Shown here: one piece after another, positions 14,418 to 21,676 of the stretch | How the letters are laid out: each line of letters starts with the position of its first letter | Numbering within the stretch: position 1 is the stretch's first letter | From: an uncultured Campylobacter sp. | GTDB taxonomy: Bacteria; Campylobacterota; Campylobacteria; Campylobacterales; Campylobacteraceae | Length of the DNA: 23,577 bases | Direction of reading: 5' to 3' | Assembly (NCBI RefSeq): GCF_938045595.1 | Contig: NZ_CALIBB010000302.1 | Location: 1-23,577 of the forward strand | Translations under genes and position numbers: made by a program | The notes under the pieces: model-generated | The model's database searches: none | Told to the model about the DNA's origin: nothing | The model's input: the letters and a program-made list of their open reading frames with translations, nothing else

Positions 14418-14524
14418 CTGCCATCCTTAAATTTATTCACGAAATAGATCCCCACGCCCGTCGCTACGCAGATTAGCGCGATCGTAAAAAATACGAAGCC
14501 GAGACTTATGGGGCTAGCGAGCAT
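14414..14524 (-). CDS. 36-residue single-pass membrane microprotein between ileS and gatA
   Basis: The ATG at 14522-14524 has AAGG about 7 bases upstream and overlaps the last 11 bases of ileS. The TGA at 14414-14416 overlaps the gatA ATG. The product has a short N-terminus (Met-Leu-Ala-Ser-Pro-Ile-Ser), one hydrophobic segment from about residue 8 to 28 (Leu-Gly-Phe-Val-Phe-Phe to Gly-Ile-Tyr-Phe) and a basic end, Asn-Lys-Phe-Lys-Asp-Gly-Arg, so the C-terminus should lie in the cytoplasm. Overlap on both sides within an operon strongly suggests real translation. From memory a short gene occupies the same place in C. jejuni (Cj1060c), which I cannot verify here. Function unknown. Confidence 0.75.
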   Translation of the reverse strand: MLASPISLGFVFFTIALICVATGVGIYFVNKFKDGR

Positions 14525-17273
14525 GCATGACCTTCGCGCAGCGCGGGCAGAGCTCATCAGGCTCTTTTGCGTTAAATTTCCAGCATCTCGGGCATTTATG
14601 TTTAGAGGATTTTACGAGGCGGAAAATTTCGTCGTTTATCTTAAACTCCGCCAGAGCCTCCTCGCTTTGCAGAGTGTCCACGTCGCTTACCATGAACCAA
14701 TCCGCCACGCCTAGGATGTCGTTTGATAAAATTTCGTTCGAGCTCGTCTGTAAAACCAGCTCAAGCGTCGATTTGATGATCTTGTCCTTTTTAAGCGCGT
14801 CGATAAGCTCGAAAAATTTCTCCCTCGATTTGATTAAAATTTCGTCAAATTCTAGAAAATCGTCAAATTCTACCTGCTTGTAGATTAGATCGAAAGCGTC
14901 CTGCTTGCCCTCTTTAATGATTTGCGGCGCAAATTCCATCACTTCGTCGATCGTGTAGGTTAGCGTAGGCGCGATCAGAGGCAGCAGCGCTCGCGTGATC
15001 AGAGCGATCGCACTTTGCGCGCTTCTGCGGCGCGGCTCGTCGGGTGCGTCGCAGTAGAGCCTATCTTTGCAGATATCAAGATAAATTCCGCTCAGATCGG
15101 CGCTTAAGAAATTTAGCAAGGCGTTGAAGCCCTTTGAAAAATCGTAGTTTCTAAACGCCGTTTCCGCGCCCGCAAAGGCGTTTGCCGCGCGCGTTAGGAT
15201 CCAGCGGTCAAGCCGCGTAAAATTGCTCGTCTCGATCTCATTTAAATCGCTCGTACTTGCGAGCAGAAATCTTATCGTATTTCGGATCTTGCGGTACTGC
15301 TCGCTTACCTGCTTTAGGATATTGTCGCTGATCTTTAGATCGGTCGAATAATCGCTCATCGCGACCCACAGGCGTAAAATTTCCACGCCGTGGCTCTTTG
15401 CGACCTCTTGCGGATAGACGACGTTTCCGACGGACTTGCTCATCTTTTGACCCTTCTCATCGACGGTAAATCCGTGTGTGAGGATGCTCTTGTACGGCGC
15501 GCATTCGTTAATCGCGCAGCTTAGAAGCAGTGAGCTTTGAAACCAGCCGCGGTGTTGGTCGCTGCCCTCAAGATACATATCCGCGGGGAATTTGCCTGCA
15601 TCGTAGGCGCCGCTTTGTAGCACCGCTTTCCACGTCGAGCCGCTATCGAACCAAACGTCTAAGATGTCCATCACCTTTTCTAAATTTTCAGGCTTATAGC
15701 CGCTGTCCTGTGGCAAGAGCTCCGAAATTTCCATCTGCCACCAAGCATCCGCGCCCTTAGCCTTAAAAATTTCGTAGATATTATTTAAAATTTTTTCGTC
15801 GAATATTGGCTCTTTGGTGCTTTTATCGCGGAAAAACGCGATCGGCACGCCCCAGTCCCTCTGGCGCGAAATACACCAATCGGGGCGGTTTTCTATCATC
15901 GAGCTTAGGCGGTTGATGCCGCTTTGCGGATAAAATTTAACCCCTCCGATCTGCTCTAGCGCCACCTGACGCAGCGTCTTGCCGCTAGGCATTGGCTCAT
16001 CCATCGCGATAAACCACTGCTTCGTTGCGCGGTAGATCACCGGTTTGTGCGTGCGCCAGCAGTGCGGATAGGAGTGGACGAATTTGCCGGATTTGATAAG
16101 CGCGGGGCCTAGAAGCTCTAAAATTCTCTCGTTTGCTTTGAAAATATGCATCCCCACGAGCTCGTCTACGACGTCTGCGCGGAAGAGTTTTTTGGTTTTA
16201 AGTGTCTCGTCGAAACAGCCGCCCTCATCCACGGGCATAATCACCTCGATGCCGTATTTAAGCCCTACGAAATAATCGTCCTCGCCGTGTCCGGGAGCCG
16301 TATGCACGAGCCCGGTGCCGCCGTCCATTAAAACGTGCTCGCCGAGGATAAATTTCGAAGCTCTATCGTTTAACGGATTTATCGCGTTTAAGCCTTCAAG
16401 CTCGGCAGCGTTAAATTCTTTAACGATCTCGCCTTTCGTGATGCCCAGGCTTACGAGACTTTCGACCAAAGGTTTTGCAAAGATTAAATTTTCGCTCGTC
16501 AGCGCGTAAATTTCATTCGGGTTCAAAGATATCGCGCCGTTTGCGGGCAGCGTCCAAGGCGTGGTCGTCCAGATGACCGCTTTGGCGCCTTTCGCGCCGA
16601 TTTTAGCGTTCGCTTCACTGCTTAGATCAAACGCCACGAAGATCGAGTAGTCCTCTTTATCTTTATACTCGACCTCGGCTTCTGCGAGTGCGCTCTTTGC
16701 CGCCCAGCTCCAAAACACGGGCTTACTTCGCTCGATCAGAATTCCTTTTTTCGCGATCTGGCAGAGCGCTTTGTAAATTTCAGCCTCAAACTCAAATTTT
16801 AGCGTCAGATACGGATCGTCCCAGTCGCCTAAAATCCCCATATCTTTAAATTCATTGCGCTGCACGTCGATGAACTCTTTGGCGTGCTGTCTGCAAAGCT
16901 CGCGGATCTGCACTTTTGAAAGCGATTTTTTCTTATCTCCGAGTTTAATCTCTACTTGCTGCTCGATCGGCAGGCCGTGGCAGTCCCAGCCCGGCACGTA
17001 GCGGATATCCTCGCCGAAGAAATAATGGGTTTTGGTGATGATGTCTTTTAAAATTTTATTCAGCGCGTGGCCGATGTGGAGATGCCCGTTAGCGTACGGC
17101 GGACCGTCGTGGATATTAAAGCTAACGCTTGCGCCCTTGCGTTTAGCCTTCATCTTTTCGTAAATTTTACGCTCGTCGTACCATGCCTTAAACCGCGCAG
17201 GTTCGTTTTGCGGCAACGCGCCTCGCATCGCAAAGTCCGTCGTAGGAAGAAAGAGAGTATCTTTGTAGTCCAT
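14514..17273 (-). CDS. ileS: Isoleucyl-tRNA synthetase
   Basis: This encodes 919 residues, full length for the bacterial type. It charges tRNA(Ile) with isoleucine and edits misactivated valine. The class I signatures are His64-Leu-His-Ile-Gly-His69 and Lys610-Met-Ser-Lys-Ser614. Between them are the editing domain (Thr-Thr-Thr-Pro-Trp-Thr-Leu-Pro-Ala-Asn) and Gly-Trp-Asp-Cys-His-Gly-Leu-Pro. The C-terminus has a zinc finger with Cys-Pro-Arg-Cys twice (Cys-x2-Cys ... Cys-x2-Cys), as in mupirocin-sensitive bacterial enzymes. The frame is open to 17318, but the ATG at 17271-17273 is preceded by AAGG at 7 bases and gives the usual Asp-Tyr-Lys-Asp-Thr-Leu-Phe-Leu-Pro start. It is the first gene of the eight-gene operon. 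Confidence 0.97.
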   Translation of the reverse strand: MDYKDTLFLPTTDFAMRGALPQNEPARFKAWYDERKIYEKMKAKRKGASVSFNIHDGPPYANGHLHIGHALNKILKDIITKTHYFFGEDIRYVPGWDCHGLPIEQQVEIKLGDKKKSLSKVQIRELCRQHAKEFIDVQRNEFKDMGILGDWDDPYLTLKFEFEAEIYKALCQIAKKGILIERSKPVFWSWAAKSALAEAEVEYKDKEDYSIFVAFDLSSEANAKIGAKGAKAVIWTTTPWTLPANGAISLNPNEIYALTSENLIFAKPLVESLVSLGITKGEIVKEFNAAELEGLNAINPLNDRASKFILGEHVLMDGGTGLVHTAPGHGEDDYFVGLKYGIEVIMPVDEGGCFDETLKTKKLFRADVVDELVGMHIFKANERILELLGPALIKSGKFVHSYPHCWRTHKPVIYRATKQWFIAMDEPMPSGKTLRQVALEQIGGVKFYPQSGINRLSSMIENRPDWCISRQRDWGVPIAFFRDKSTKEPIFDEKILNNIYEIFKAKGADAWWQMEISELLPQDSGYKPENLEKVMDILDVWFDSGSTWKAVLQSGAYDAGKFPADMYLEGSDQHRGWFQSSLLLSCAINECAPYKSILTHGFTVDEKGQKMSKSVGNVVYPQEVAKSHGVEILRLWVAMSDYSTDLKISDNILKQVSEQYRKIRNTIRFLLASTSDLNEIETSNFTRLDRWILTRAANAFAGAETAFRNYDFSKGFNALLNFLSADLSGIYLDICKDRLYCDAPDEPRRRSAQSAIALITRALLPLIAPTLTYTIDEVMEFAPQIIKEGKQDAFDLIYKQVEFDDFLEFDEILIKSREKFFELIDALKKDKIIKSTLELVLQTSSNEILSNDILGVADWFMVSDVDTLQSEEALAEFKINDEIFRLVKSSKHKCPRCWKFNAKEPDELCPRCAKVMHAR

Positions 17274-17327
17274 ATTTGTACCTTTTCGTGTCTTAAAAAA
17301 TTTGTGAAGTTTATCCAAAACGCCATT

Positions 17328-17345
17328 AAAAAGCTCTGAAAGAGC
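17328..17345 (-). terminator. Weak hairpin plus T-run in the ileS leader
   Basis: On the minus strand GCTCT-TTC-AGAGC is followed by TTTTT, about 55 bases upstream of the ileS ATG. The stem is only 5 bp. Since the gene upstream is divergent, such a structure would act in the ileS leader rather than end another gene. It may be chance. Confidence 0.2.
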
Positions 17346-17360
17346 AGTCTGCGTTTATGC

Positions 17361-17366
17361 TATAAT
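17361..17366 (+). promoter_or_regulatory. Extended -10 box of the CinA-family gene
   Basis: TATAAT preceded by TGC (17358-17360) lies 25 bases before the ATG at 17392. It also overlaps an upstream ATG (17365) in the same frame, which therefore cannot be the translation start. Confidence 0.65.
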
Positions 17367-17391
17367 GTGTGAAAATTTAATGAGGGTCTTT

Positions 17392-18522
17392 ATGAAAAAT
17401 ATCATCCTTGTAATCGGCGAGGAGATCCGCTACGACGCGGCTTTGATGAGCTATATTTCTCGCAGCTACGAACGAGTTTTTGGGCGGATCGACGATCTGA
17501 AATTCTTAAGCGAAAACGATAAGGTTTTGCCCTTCGCGCTTGAAAAGATGATCGATTCGTACGATTTTATCACGATCTTTGCGGCAAACTCCGCCTACGC
17601 GGTCGTCGGTAAAATTTTATCGACGCTCTCTTTTGATTCACTCGAGCTAAAAAATGGAGAAACCCTAGCTCCCTCGATGGCGCACACGGTCGCGAAAAAT
17701 AGCTTCCTACTAAACGTCAGAGGCTGCTCGGTAAACGTGATCAAGGCGCTTTGCTTGCAGAGCTTGCCGCCGATCCTTCAAGACGCGCCGAGCGCGGGCG
17801 AGAGCTTTTATCTATTCGATTGCGAATACGAAAGCGTAAAGCAGCGCCTAGAAAGCCTTGCGATCAGTTATAAAATTTCGCTTACGATCAGTAGGCCCTG
17901 CTCCTTTTTGTTGCTCGTGCGTGCCAGTGCGATGAAATTCGGAGCGCTGGACGCGTTTTTGCAGAGCGTCGGCAAGTATTATGAGAGCTGCTATATCGAA
18001 GGCGGCGATTTTATGGGCTTTGTGGTGGATAGGCTGCGCGAAATAGGCGCTAAGATCACCTTTGCAGAAAGCTGCACCGCAGGGCTAATCGCCGCAAAAT
18101 TCGGTGCGGTTGCGGGCGTGAGCGACGTTTTTGACGGCTCGCTCGTAAGCTACGCCAACGAGATAAAAAATCTCTGGCTAAACGTAGGCGAAGATACGCT
18201 CGCTCGCTACGGCGCGGTCAGCGCGCAGACCGTGGGCGAGATGCTGGAGGGCGCGCTGCAAAGCAGCGGGGCGAGCTTTGCTCTGGCGGTAAGCGGTATC
18301 GCGGGCCCCGGCGGCGGAAGCGCGCAAAAGCCCGTAGGGACGGTCTTTATCGGCGCAAAGGAGCAGGGCGGCAAACAGATCGTCGGGGAATTTCATCTAA
18401 AAGGCGATCGAAACTACATCCGCGAACAAAGCGCCGATATCGCTATCTGCTTGCTTTTGAAGCTTAGAAGCGATCTGTTTTTCGGGCGGCTCCCAAGCGC
18501 GCCTGCGAGAGATGAAATTTAA
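17392..18522 (+). CDS. CinA-family protein with PncC-like nicotinamide-nucleotide amidase domain
   Basis: This encodes 376 residues. The C-terminal domain (about 205-360) is the CinA/PncC type, which deamidates nicotinamide mononucleotide in NAD recycling: Phe-Ala-Glu-Ser227-Cys-Thr-Ala-Gly, then Gly-Ser-Leu-Val-Ser-Tyr-Ala-Asn, Val-Ser-Ala-Gln-Thr-Val-Gly-Glu-Met and Ser-Gly-Ile-Ala-Gly-Pro-Gly-Gly-Gly. The N-terminal half is in the place of the molybdopterin-binding-like domain of full CinA but is strongly diverged; I do not see its usual Gly-Asp-Glu motif, only Gly-Glu-Glu near residue 9. I chose the ATG at 17392 because GAGGG lies 5 bases upstream. It is divergent from ileS, and the lipoprotein-like gene follows after 11 bases, so they are probably co-transcribed. 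Confidence 0.88.
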   Translation: MKNIILVIGEEIRYDAALMSYISRSYERVFGRIDDLKFLSENDKVLPFALEKMIDSYDFITIFAANSAYAVVGKILSTLSFDSLELKNGETLAPSMAHTVAKNSFLLNVRGCSVNVIKALCLQSLPPILQDAPSAGESFYLFDCEYESVKQRLESLAISYKISLTISRPCSFLLLVRASAMKFGALDAFLQSVGKYYESCYIEGGDFMGFVVDRLREIGAKITFAESCTAGLIAAKFGAVAGVSDVFDGSLVSYANEIKNLWLNVGEDTLARYGAVSAQTVGEMLEGALQSSGASFALAVSGIAGPGGGSAQKPVGTVFIGAKEQGGKQIVGEFHLKGDRNYIREQSADIAICLLLKLRSDLFFGRLPSAPARDEI

Positions 18523-18533
18523 AGGAGCGGATT

Positions 18534-19376
18534 TTGAAAAGACGAATTTTAAAAAGGTGCGGACGCGATTCGGCGCAGAATTTTATCCGAGCAAGCGGCG
18601 AGCAGGGCTTTGGACGGCTGCGAAATTCCGTTTCAGCCGGCGGTGCGCGAAATTTTACTTCGGCATACGTTGGGCAGAATTTTATCTCAGCGCAGGACGG
18701 ATTAAATTTTATCTCGGCGGGTCGCGCTATAAATTTTAATTTTATAAACGATTTTAGCTTTATAAGCGCGGCGCTAAATTTTACTTTGGCGCTAGCCGCG
18801 GCGTGTATTTTGAGCGGCTGCGACGGCGGATCGGACGCGCAAGATCACGAGCAAAGCGCGCGCTCGGAGCAGAATTTTAGCGCGGGTAATCAAGGGCGAA
18901 ATTTTAATAAAAGCGCGGATAGCTCGGGGCAAAGTTTGGCTCAAAGCTCCACGCAAAATTCTACGCAAGGCTCCGTACAAAATTCCGCGCCGCAGGGCTT
19001 TGAGAGCAAGCAAAAATCCGATCTGAACTCCACGATAGACGAGCTTGCAAACGATGCTAAGGTTTTGGGCGAGGCTTTGCAAAATTTGCAGAAAAAGGCG
19101 CCCGAAGTCTTGAGCGATTTCGCCGCTCGCAACTCGGACAGGACCAAGGATCTGCTAAAGCAGGGCGAGGCGGTGGCACGCGAGGCGGGCAAAAACCTTG
19201 ATAAGATGGGCGAAAGCCTGCAAGGCGTCATCAAAGATGCGAACGAGAGCCTAGGCAAGGTCTTGGAGGGCTTTGGCGTGCAGCCTAGACAGGAGCCGCG
19301 CGGCGGGCGCTCGCAGGAGCGCGATGATAATTCAGATCCTGAAGAGGCAGATGGTAGGCAAAGCTTTAGAATTTAA
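18534..19376 (+). CDS. Lipoprotein-like protein with repeat-expanded N-terminus and helical C-terminus
   Basis: This encodes 280 residues from a TTG start with AAAGGAG 6 bases upstream. The order is unusual. A basic start, Met-Lys-Arg-Arg-Ile-Leu-Lys-Arg, is followed by about 70 residues of nonapeptide repeats (Asn-Phe-Ile-Ser-Ala type, Asn at 31, 40, 49, 58, 67), then a hydrophobic run and lipobox, Leu-Ala-Leu-Ala-Ala-Ala-Cys-Ile-Leu-Ser-Gly-Cys96. After the lipobox comes a Ser/Gln/Asn-rich linker (100-160) and a charged, probably coiled-coil part (165-250). No better internal start exists close to the lipobox. Either the signal peptide still works, the protein is made without lipidation, or the gene is decaying. 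It is downstream of the CinA-family gene. I recognise no family. Confidence 0.65.
   Translation: MKRRILKRCGRDSAQNFIRASGEQGFGRLRNSVSAGGARNFTSAYVGQNFISAQDGLNFISAGRAINFNFINDFSFISAALNFTLALAAACILSGCDGGSDAQDHEQSARSEQNFSAGNQGRNFNKSADSSGQSLAQSSTQNSTQGSVQNSAPQGFESKQKSDLNSTIDELANDAKVLGEALQNLQKKAPEVLSDFAARNSDRTKDLLKQGEAVAREAGKNLDKMGESLQGVIKDANESLGKVLEGFGVQPRQEPRGGRSQERDDNSDPEEADGRQSFRI
18624..18755 (+). repeat. 27-bp tandem repeat inside the lipoprotein-like gene, about 4-5 copies
   Basis: AAATT(T)-centred units of 27 bases recur with Asn codons at 18624, 18651, 18678, 18705 and 18732. The middle copies read AATTTTATCTC-GGC or close variants and encode Asn-Phe-Ile-Ser-Ala plus four variable residues. 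Because the period is divisible by three, the stretch stays open in more than one plus-strand frame. Confidence 0.75.
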
Positions 19377-19898
19377 ATTACGCTAAATTTTACTCAAAAT
19401 TTTTTGTTGCAACTACCACCCACAGGAAAGCGGCAAGTCTTCGCAGAAAGCGTAACGAGCCTGCACGAAAGCGTGACGGACACTCATAAGAGCGCGATGA
19501 GCACCCGCAGCCCGACAACAGAACCGATGGGCAAGGTTTTAGAATTTAAAGCACGGCCAGATTTCATCTAAATTTTATTTGTTGTGGCGAATGCTCGCAG
19601 AGAAACGGCGCTAAATTTTATTAAAATTTCCCATGCGCAGCTGTTTCGTTAAAATTTTACTCGCGCGAGCCTCCGCAATGGAATATGAATATTTGCAAAG
19701 AAGTGGTAAATCTCTGCAAAACGCGACGAGTGCCCCAAGGACGAGCATTTCTAAAATAAAGCGCGAGTAGTGGATGAAGTTTGGAATTCAAAGCTCCGCT
19801 CTTTGACGCTGCTGTAAAGATAAGCAGGCAGCGGCCGGTAAAGCTTTAGAATTTAAGGCCGCTTGCGATAAAACGAGAAAAATTTTACGAAGTAGGGC
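19377..19898. other. Non-coding stretch with three copies of a GGCAAAGCTTTAGAATTTAAA-like word
   Basis: I see no credible gene; short frames lack ribosome binding sites. A word of about 21 bases occurs at 19357-19377 (covering the stop of the lipoprotein-like gene), 19530-19550 and 19837-19857 with few mismatches. The two later copies could be fragments of duplicated 3' ends of that gene. The word is separated by about 173 and 307 bases. Confidence 0.45.
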
Positions 19899-19904
19899 TA
19901 TAAT
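19899..19904 (+). promoter_or_regulatory. -10 box of the flavodoxin-fold oxidoreductase gene
   Basis: TATAAT (context GGGCTATAATGCG) lies 32 bases before the ATG at 19937. No clear -35 is seen. Confidence 0.55.
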
Positions 19905-19936
19905 GCGCCCCGCAATTTCAAATTTAAAGGATAGAA

Positions 19937-20467
19937 ATGAAAACTATCATTATTTTAGCTCATCCAAATATCGCAAACTCGCTCGTAAACCGCCACTGGA
20001 GGGATGCCGTGCTAGCGCATCCCGATAAGTTCGAGCTTCACGATCTTTACGCGCTTTATGCGGATTTTAAAATCGATGTGGAAAAGGAGCAAAAACTGCT
20101 CGAAAGTCACGATAAAATCGTGCTTCAGTTTCCGTTTCGTTTTTCAAACTGCACGCCGCTTCTTAAGCAGTGGTTTGAGGACGTTTTTACGCGCGGCTGG
20201 GCTTATGGCACAGAGAGCGGCGGCAAGCTTAAAGGCAAAAAATTCGCGCTTGCGATCTCGCTTGGCGCGACCGAGGCAAACTACTCTAAAAACGGCATTG
20301 TGGGCTTTAGCGTAGATGAGGTGCTGGCGCCATTTAAAGCTACGTTTAATTTCGTCGGCGCGATTACGCTACCAAATTTCGTCTCATACGGCTTTACATA
20401 CGATAAAAGCGAGCAAGCCGTAGAAAATAGCGCGAAAAATTATATAAAGTATTTAAATAAGCTTTAA
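19937..20467 (+). CDS. NAD(P)H-dependent quinone reductase-like flavodoxin-fold protein (KefG/YwrO/MdaB group)
   Basis: This encodes 176 residues, normal for the group. These FMN/FAD proteins reduce quinones or act as ancillary subunits of Kef potassium efflux systems. The first strand and loop read Ile-Ile-Ile-Leu-Ala-His-Pro-Asn with Ser/Asn for phosphate binding. The family signature Phe-Pro-Phe-Arg-Phe-Ser-Asn-Cys-Thr-Pro-Leu-Leu-Lys-Gln-Trp (about 64-78) is followed by Phe-Thr-Arg-Gly-Trp-Ala-Tyr-Gly, and a Gly-Ala-Thr-Glu loop comes after the next strand. AAGGA lies 5 bases before the ATG; the leader AATTTAAAGGATAGAA is almost the same as that of the NmrA-like gene at 5228. No kef gene is adjacent, so a quinone reductase role is the simpler guess. 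Confidence 0.88.
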   Translation: MKTIIILAHPNIANSLVNRHWRDAVLAHPDKFELHDLYALYADFKIDVEKEQKLLESHDKIVLQFPFRFSNCTPLLKQWFEDVFTRGWAYGTESGGKLKGKKFALAISLGATEANYSKNGIVGFSVDEVLAPFKATFNFVGAITLPNFVSYGFTYDKSEQAVENSAKNYIKYLNKL

Positions 20468-20483
20468 ATTCTTTGCTTTTCTA

Positions 20484-20540
20484 GCCGCCCGCTGCGCGTA
20501 AAGCTTTAAAATTTTACGTAAGCGGCGCGGCGGATTTTTT
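20484..20540 (+). terminator. Probable intrinsic terminator after the oxidoreductase gene
   Basis: A GC-rich left arm (20484-20502) and right arm (20512-20533) form about 15 base pairs with small internal loops: CCGCC/GGCGG, CGCT/AGCG and CGTAAA/TTTACG. ATTTTTT follows directly. It lies 17 bases after the stop at 20467. Confidence 0.5.
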
Positions 20541-20706
20541 AAAATTTTCGCTCAAGAAGCTCAAATTTAATCTCGAAATTTTTAAATTTTACCCCGAAAT
20601 TCCGCTCGCGCTTCGTATGCGAACTCAAATGAAATTTCAAGCAAAATTCCGCGTCTAAATTTGAGCCCCGCTCTTAAATTTTAAAATTTTATCAGAGATT
20701 TTTTTA

Positions 20707-20712
20707 TACAAT
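20707..20712 (+). promoter_or_regulatory. Possible -10 box of pyrB-pyrC
   Basis: TACAAT (5 of 6 matches to TATAAT) follows an AT-rich stretch and lies 34 bases before the pyrB ATG. No -35 is evident; TATACA at 20705 is an alternative. Confidence 0.3.
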
Positions 20713-20746
20713 TACGGCTGAAATTCGGCCCAAAAAAGGAGAGGGA

Positions 20747-21676
20747 ATGTATAAGCTAAAGCATCTTCTTAGCGCGCAGGATCTGAGCCGCGAGGACATC
20801 TACGACTTTATAGATCTGGCGCGCGAGTTTAAAGCGCTCAACCGCACTGACGTTAAAAAATCCGACTCGCTTCGCGGCAAGACGGTCATCAACGCGTTTT
20901 TCGAAAACTCCACCCGTACCCGCACTAGCTTTGAGATCGCAGCCAAGCGCCTGGGCGCAGACAGCGTAAATTTCACGGCTGCGGACAGTAGCACGAAAAA
21001 GGGCGAGACGCTGATCGACACTATCAGAAATATGCAGGCGATGCGCACCGATATCTTCGTGCTGCGCCACAGCTGCTCGGGCGCGGCGAAATTTGTCGCG
21101 GCCAACTGCGACGCATCGATCGTAAATGCGGGCGACGGGCTGAACGAGCACCCGAGCCAGGCGCTGCTGGATCTTTTTACGATCAGCGAGCACAAGGGCA
21201 GGATCGAGAATTTAAACGTCGCGATCATCGGCGATATATTCCGCTCGCGCGTGGCCAGAAGCGACATCTGGGCGATGCGAAAGCTCGGCATAAACGTGCG
21301 GCTCTTCGGCCCTCCGATGATGCTGCGCGACTGCGACGCGTTCGGCTGCCCGATATGCAAAAGCGTAGAGGAGGCGATCGAGGGCGCCGACGTCATCATC
21401 ATGCTTAGAATTCAGCTTGAGCGGCAAGACGGCGAGCCGAGCTTCCCGAGCGTGCGCGAGTACTCGAAATTTTTCGGACTTACCGCTAAGAGGATGCAAG
21501 CAGCGAAAGAGGGCGTCATGATAATGCATCCCGGCCCGATCAATCGCGGCGTGGAGATCAACTCCGACGTAGCCGACGATCCGCGCTATAGCTGCGTTTT
21601 AGATCAGGTAGAAAACGGCGAGGCGATGCGAATGGCGATACTTCATACGATAAATTTAAACAGGAGCGCACGATGA
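20747..21676 (+). CDS. pyrB: Aspartate carbamoyltransferase catalytic chain
   Basis: This encodes 309 residues, full length. It joins carbamoyl phosphate and aspartate in pyrimidine synthesis. The carbamoyl-phosphate loop is Ser55-Thr-Arg-Thr-Arg-Thr60, followed by the Ser-Ser-Thr-Lys-Lys-Gly loop (81-86). Later come Asn-Glu-His-Pro-Ser-Gln-Ala-Leu-Leu-Asp, Ile-Gly-Asp-Ile-Phe-Arg-Ser-Arg-Val-Ala-Arg-Ser and His-Pro-Gly-Pro-Ile-Asn-Arg-Gly-Val-Glu. AAGGAG is 5 bases before the ATG. The stop overlaps the pyrC start (ATGA), so the two products are made together. No pyrI regulatory-chain gene is present. The arrangement fits class A-type complexes in which the transferase associates with dihydroorotase. 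Confidence 0.97.
   Translation: MYKLKHLLSAQDLSREDIYDFIDLAREFKALNRTDVKKSDSLRGKTVINAFFENSTRTRTSFEIAAKRLGADSVNFTAADSSTKKGETLIDTIRNMQAMRTDIFVLRHSCSGAAKFVAANCDASIVNAGDGLNEHPSQALLDLFTISEHKGRIENLNVAIIGDIFRSRVARSDIWAMRKLGINVRLFGPPMMLRDCDAFGCPICKSVEEAIEGADVIIMLRIQLERQDGEPSFPSVREYSKFFGLTAKRMQAAKEGVMIMHPGPINRGVEINSDVADDPRYSCVLDQVENGEAMRMAILHTINLNRSAR

Noticed and set aside
18512..18739. 75-codon alternative frame over the start of the lipoprotein-like gene
   Set aside because: It stays open only because the 27-bp repeat is a multiple of three; its start overlaps the end of the CinA-family gene without a binding site, while the TTG at 18534 has AAAGGAG.
19407..19572. Short open frame downstream of the lipoprotein-like gene
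   Set aside because: It could only start at a TTG with no ribosome binding site, and it overlaps the 21-base repeated word.
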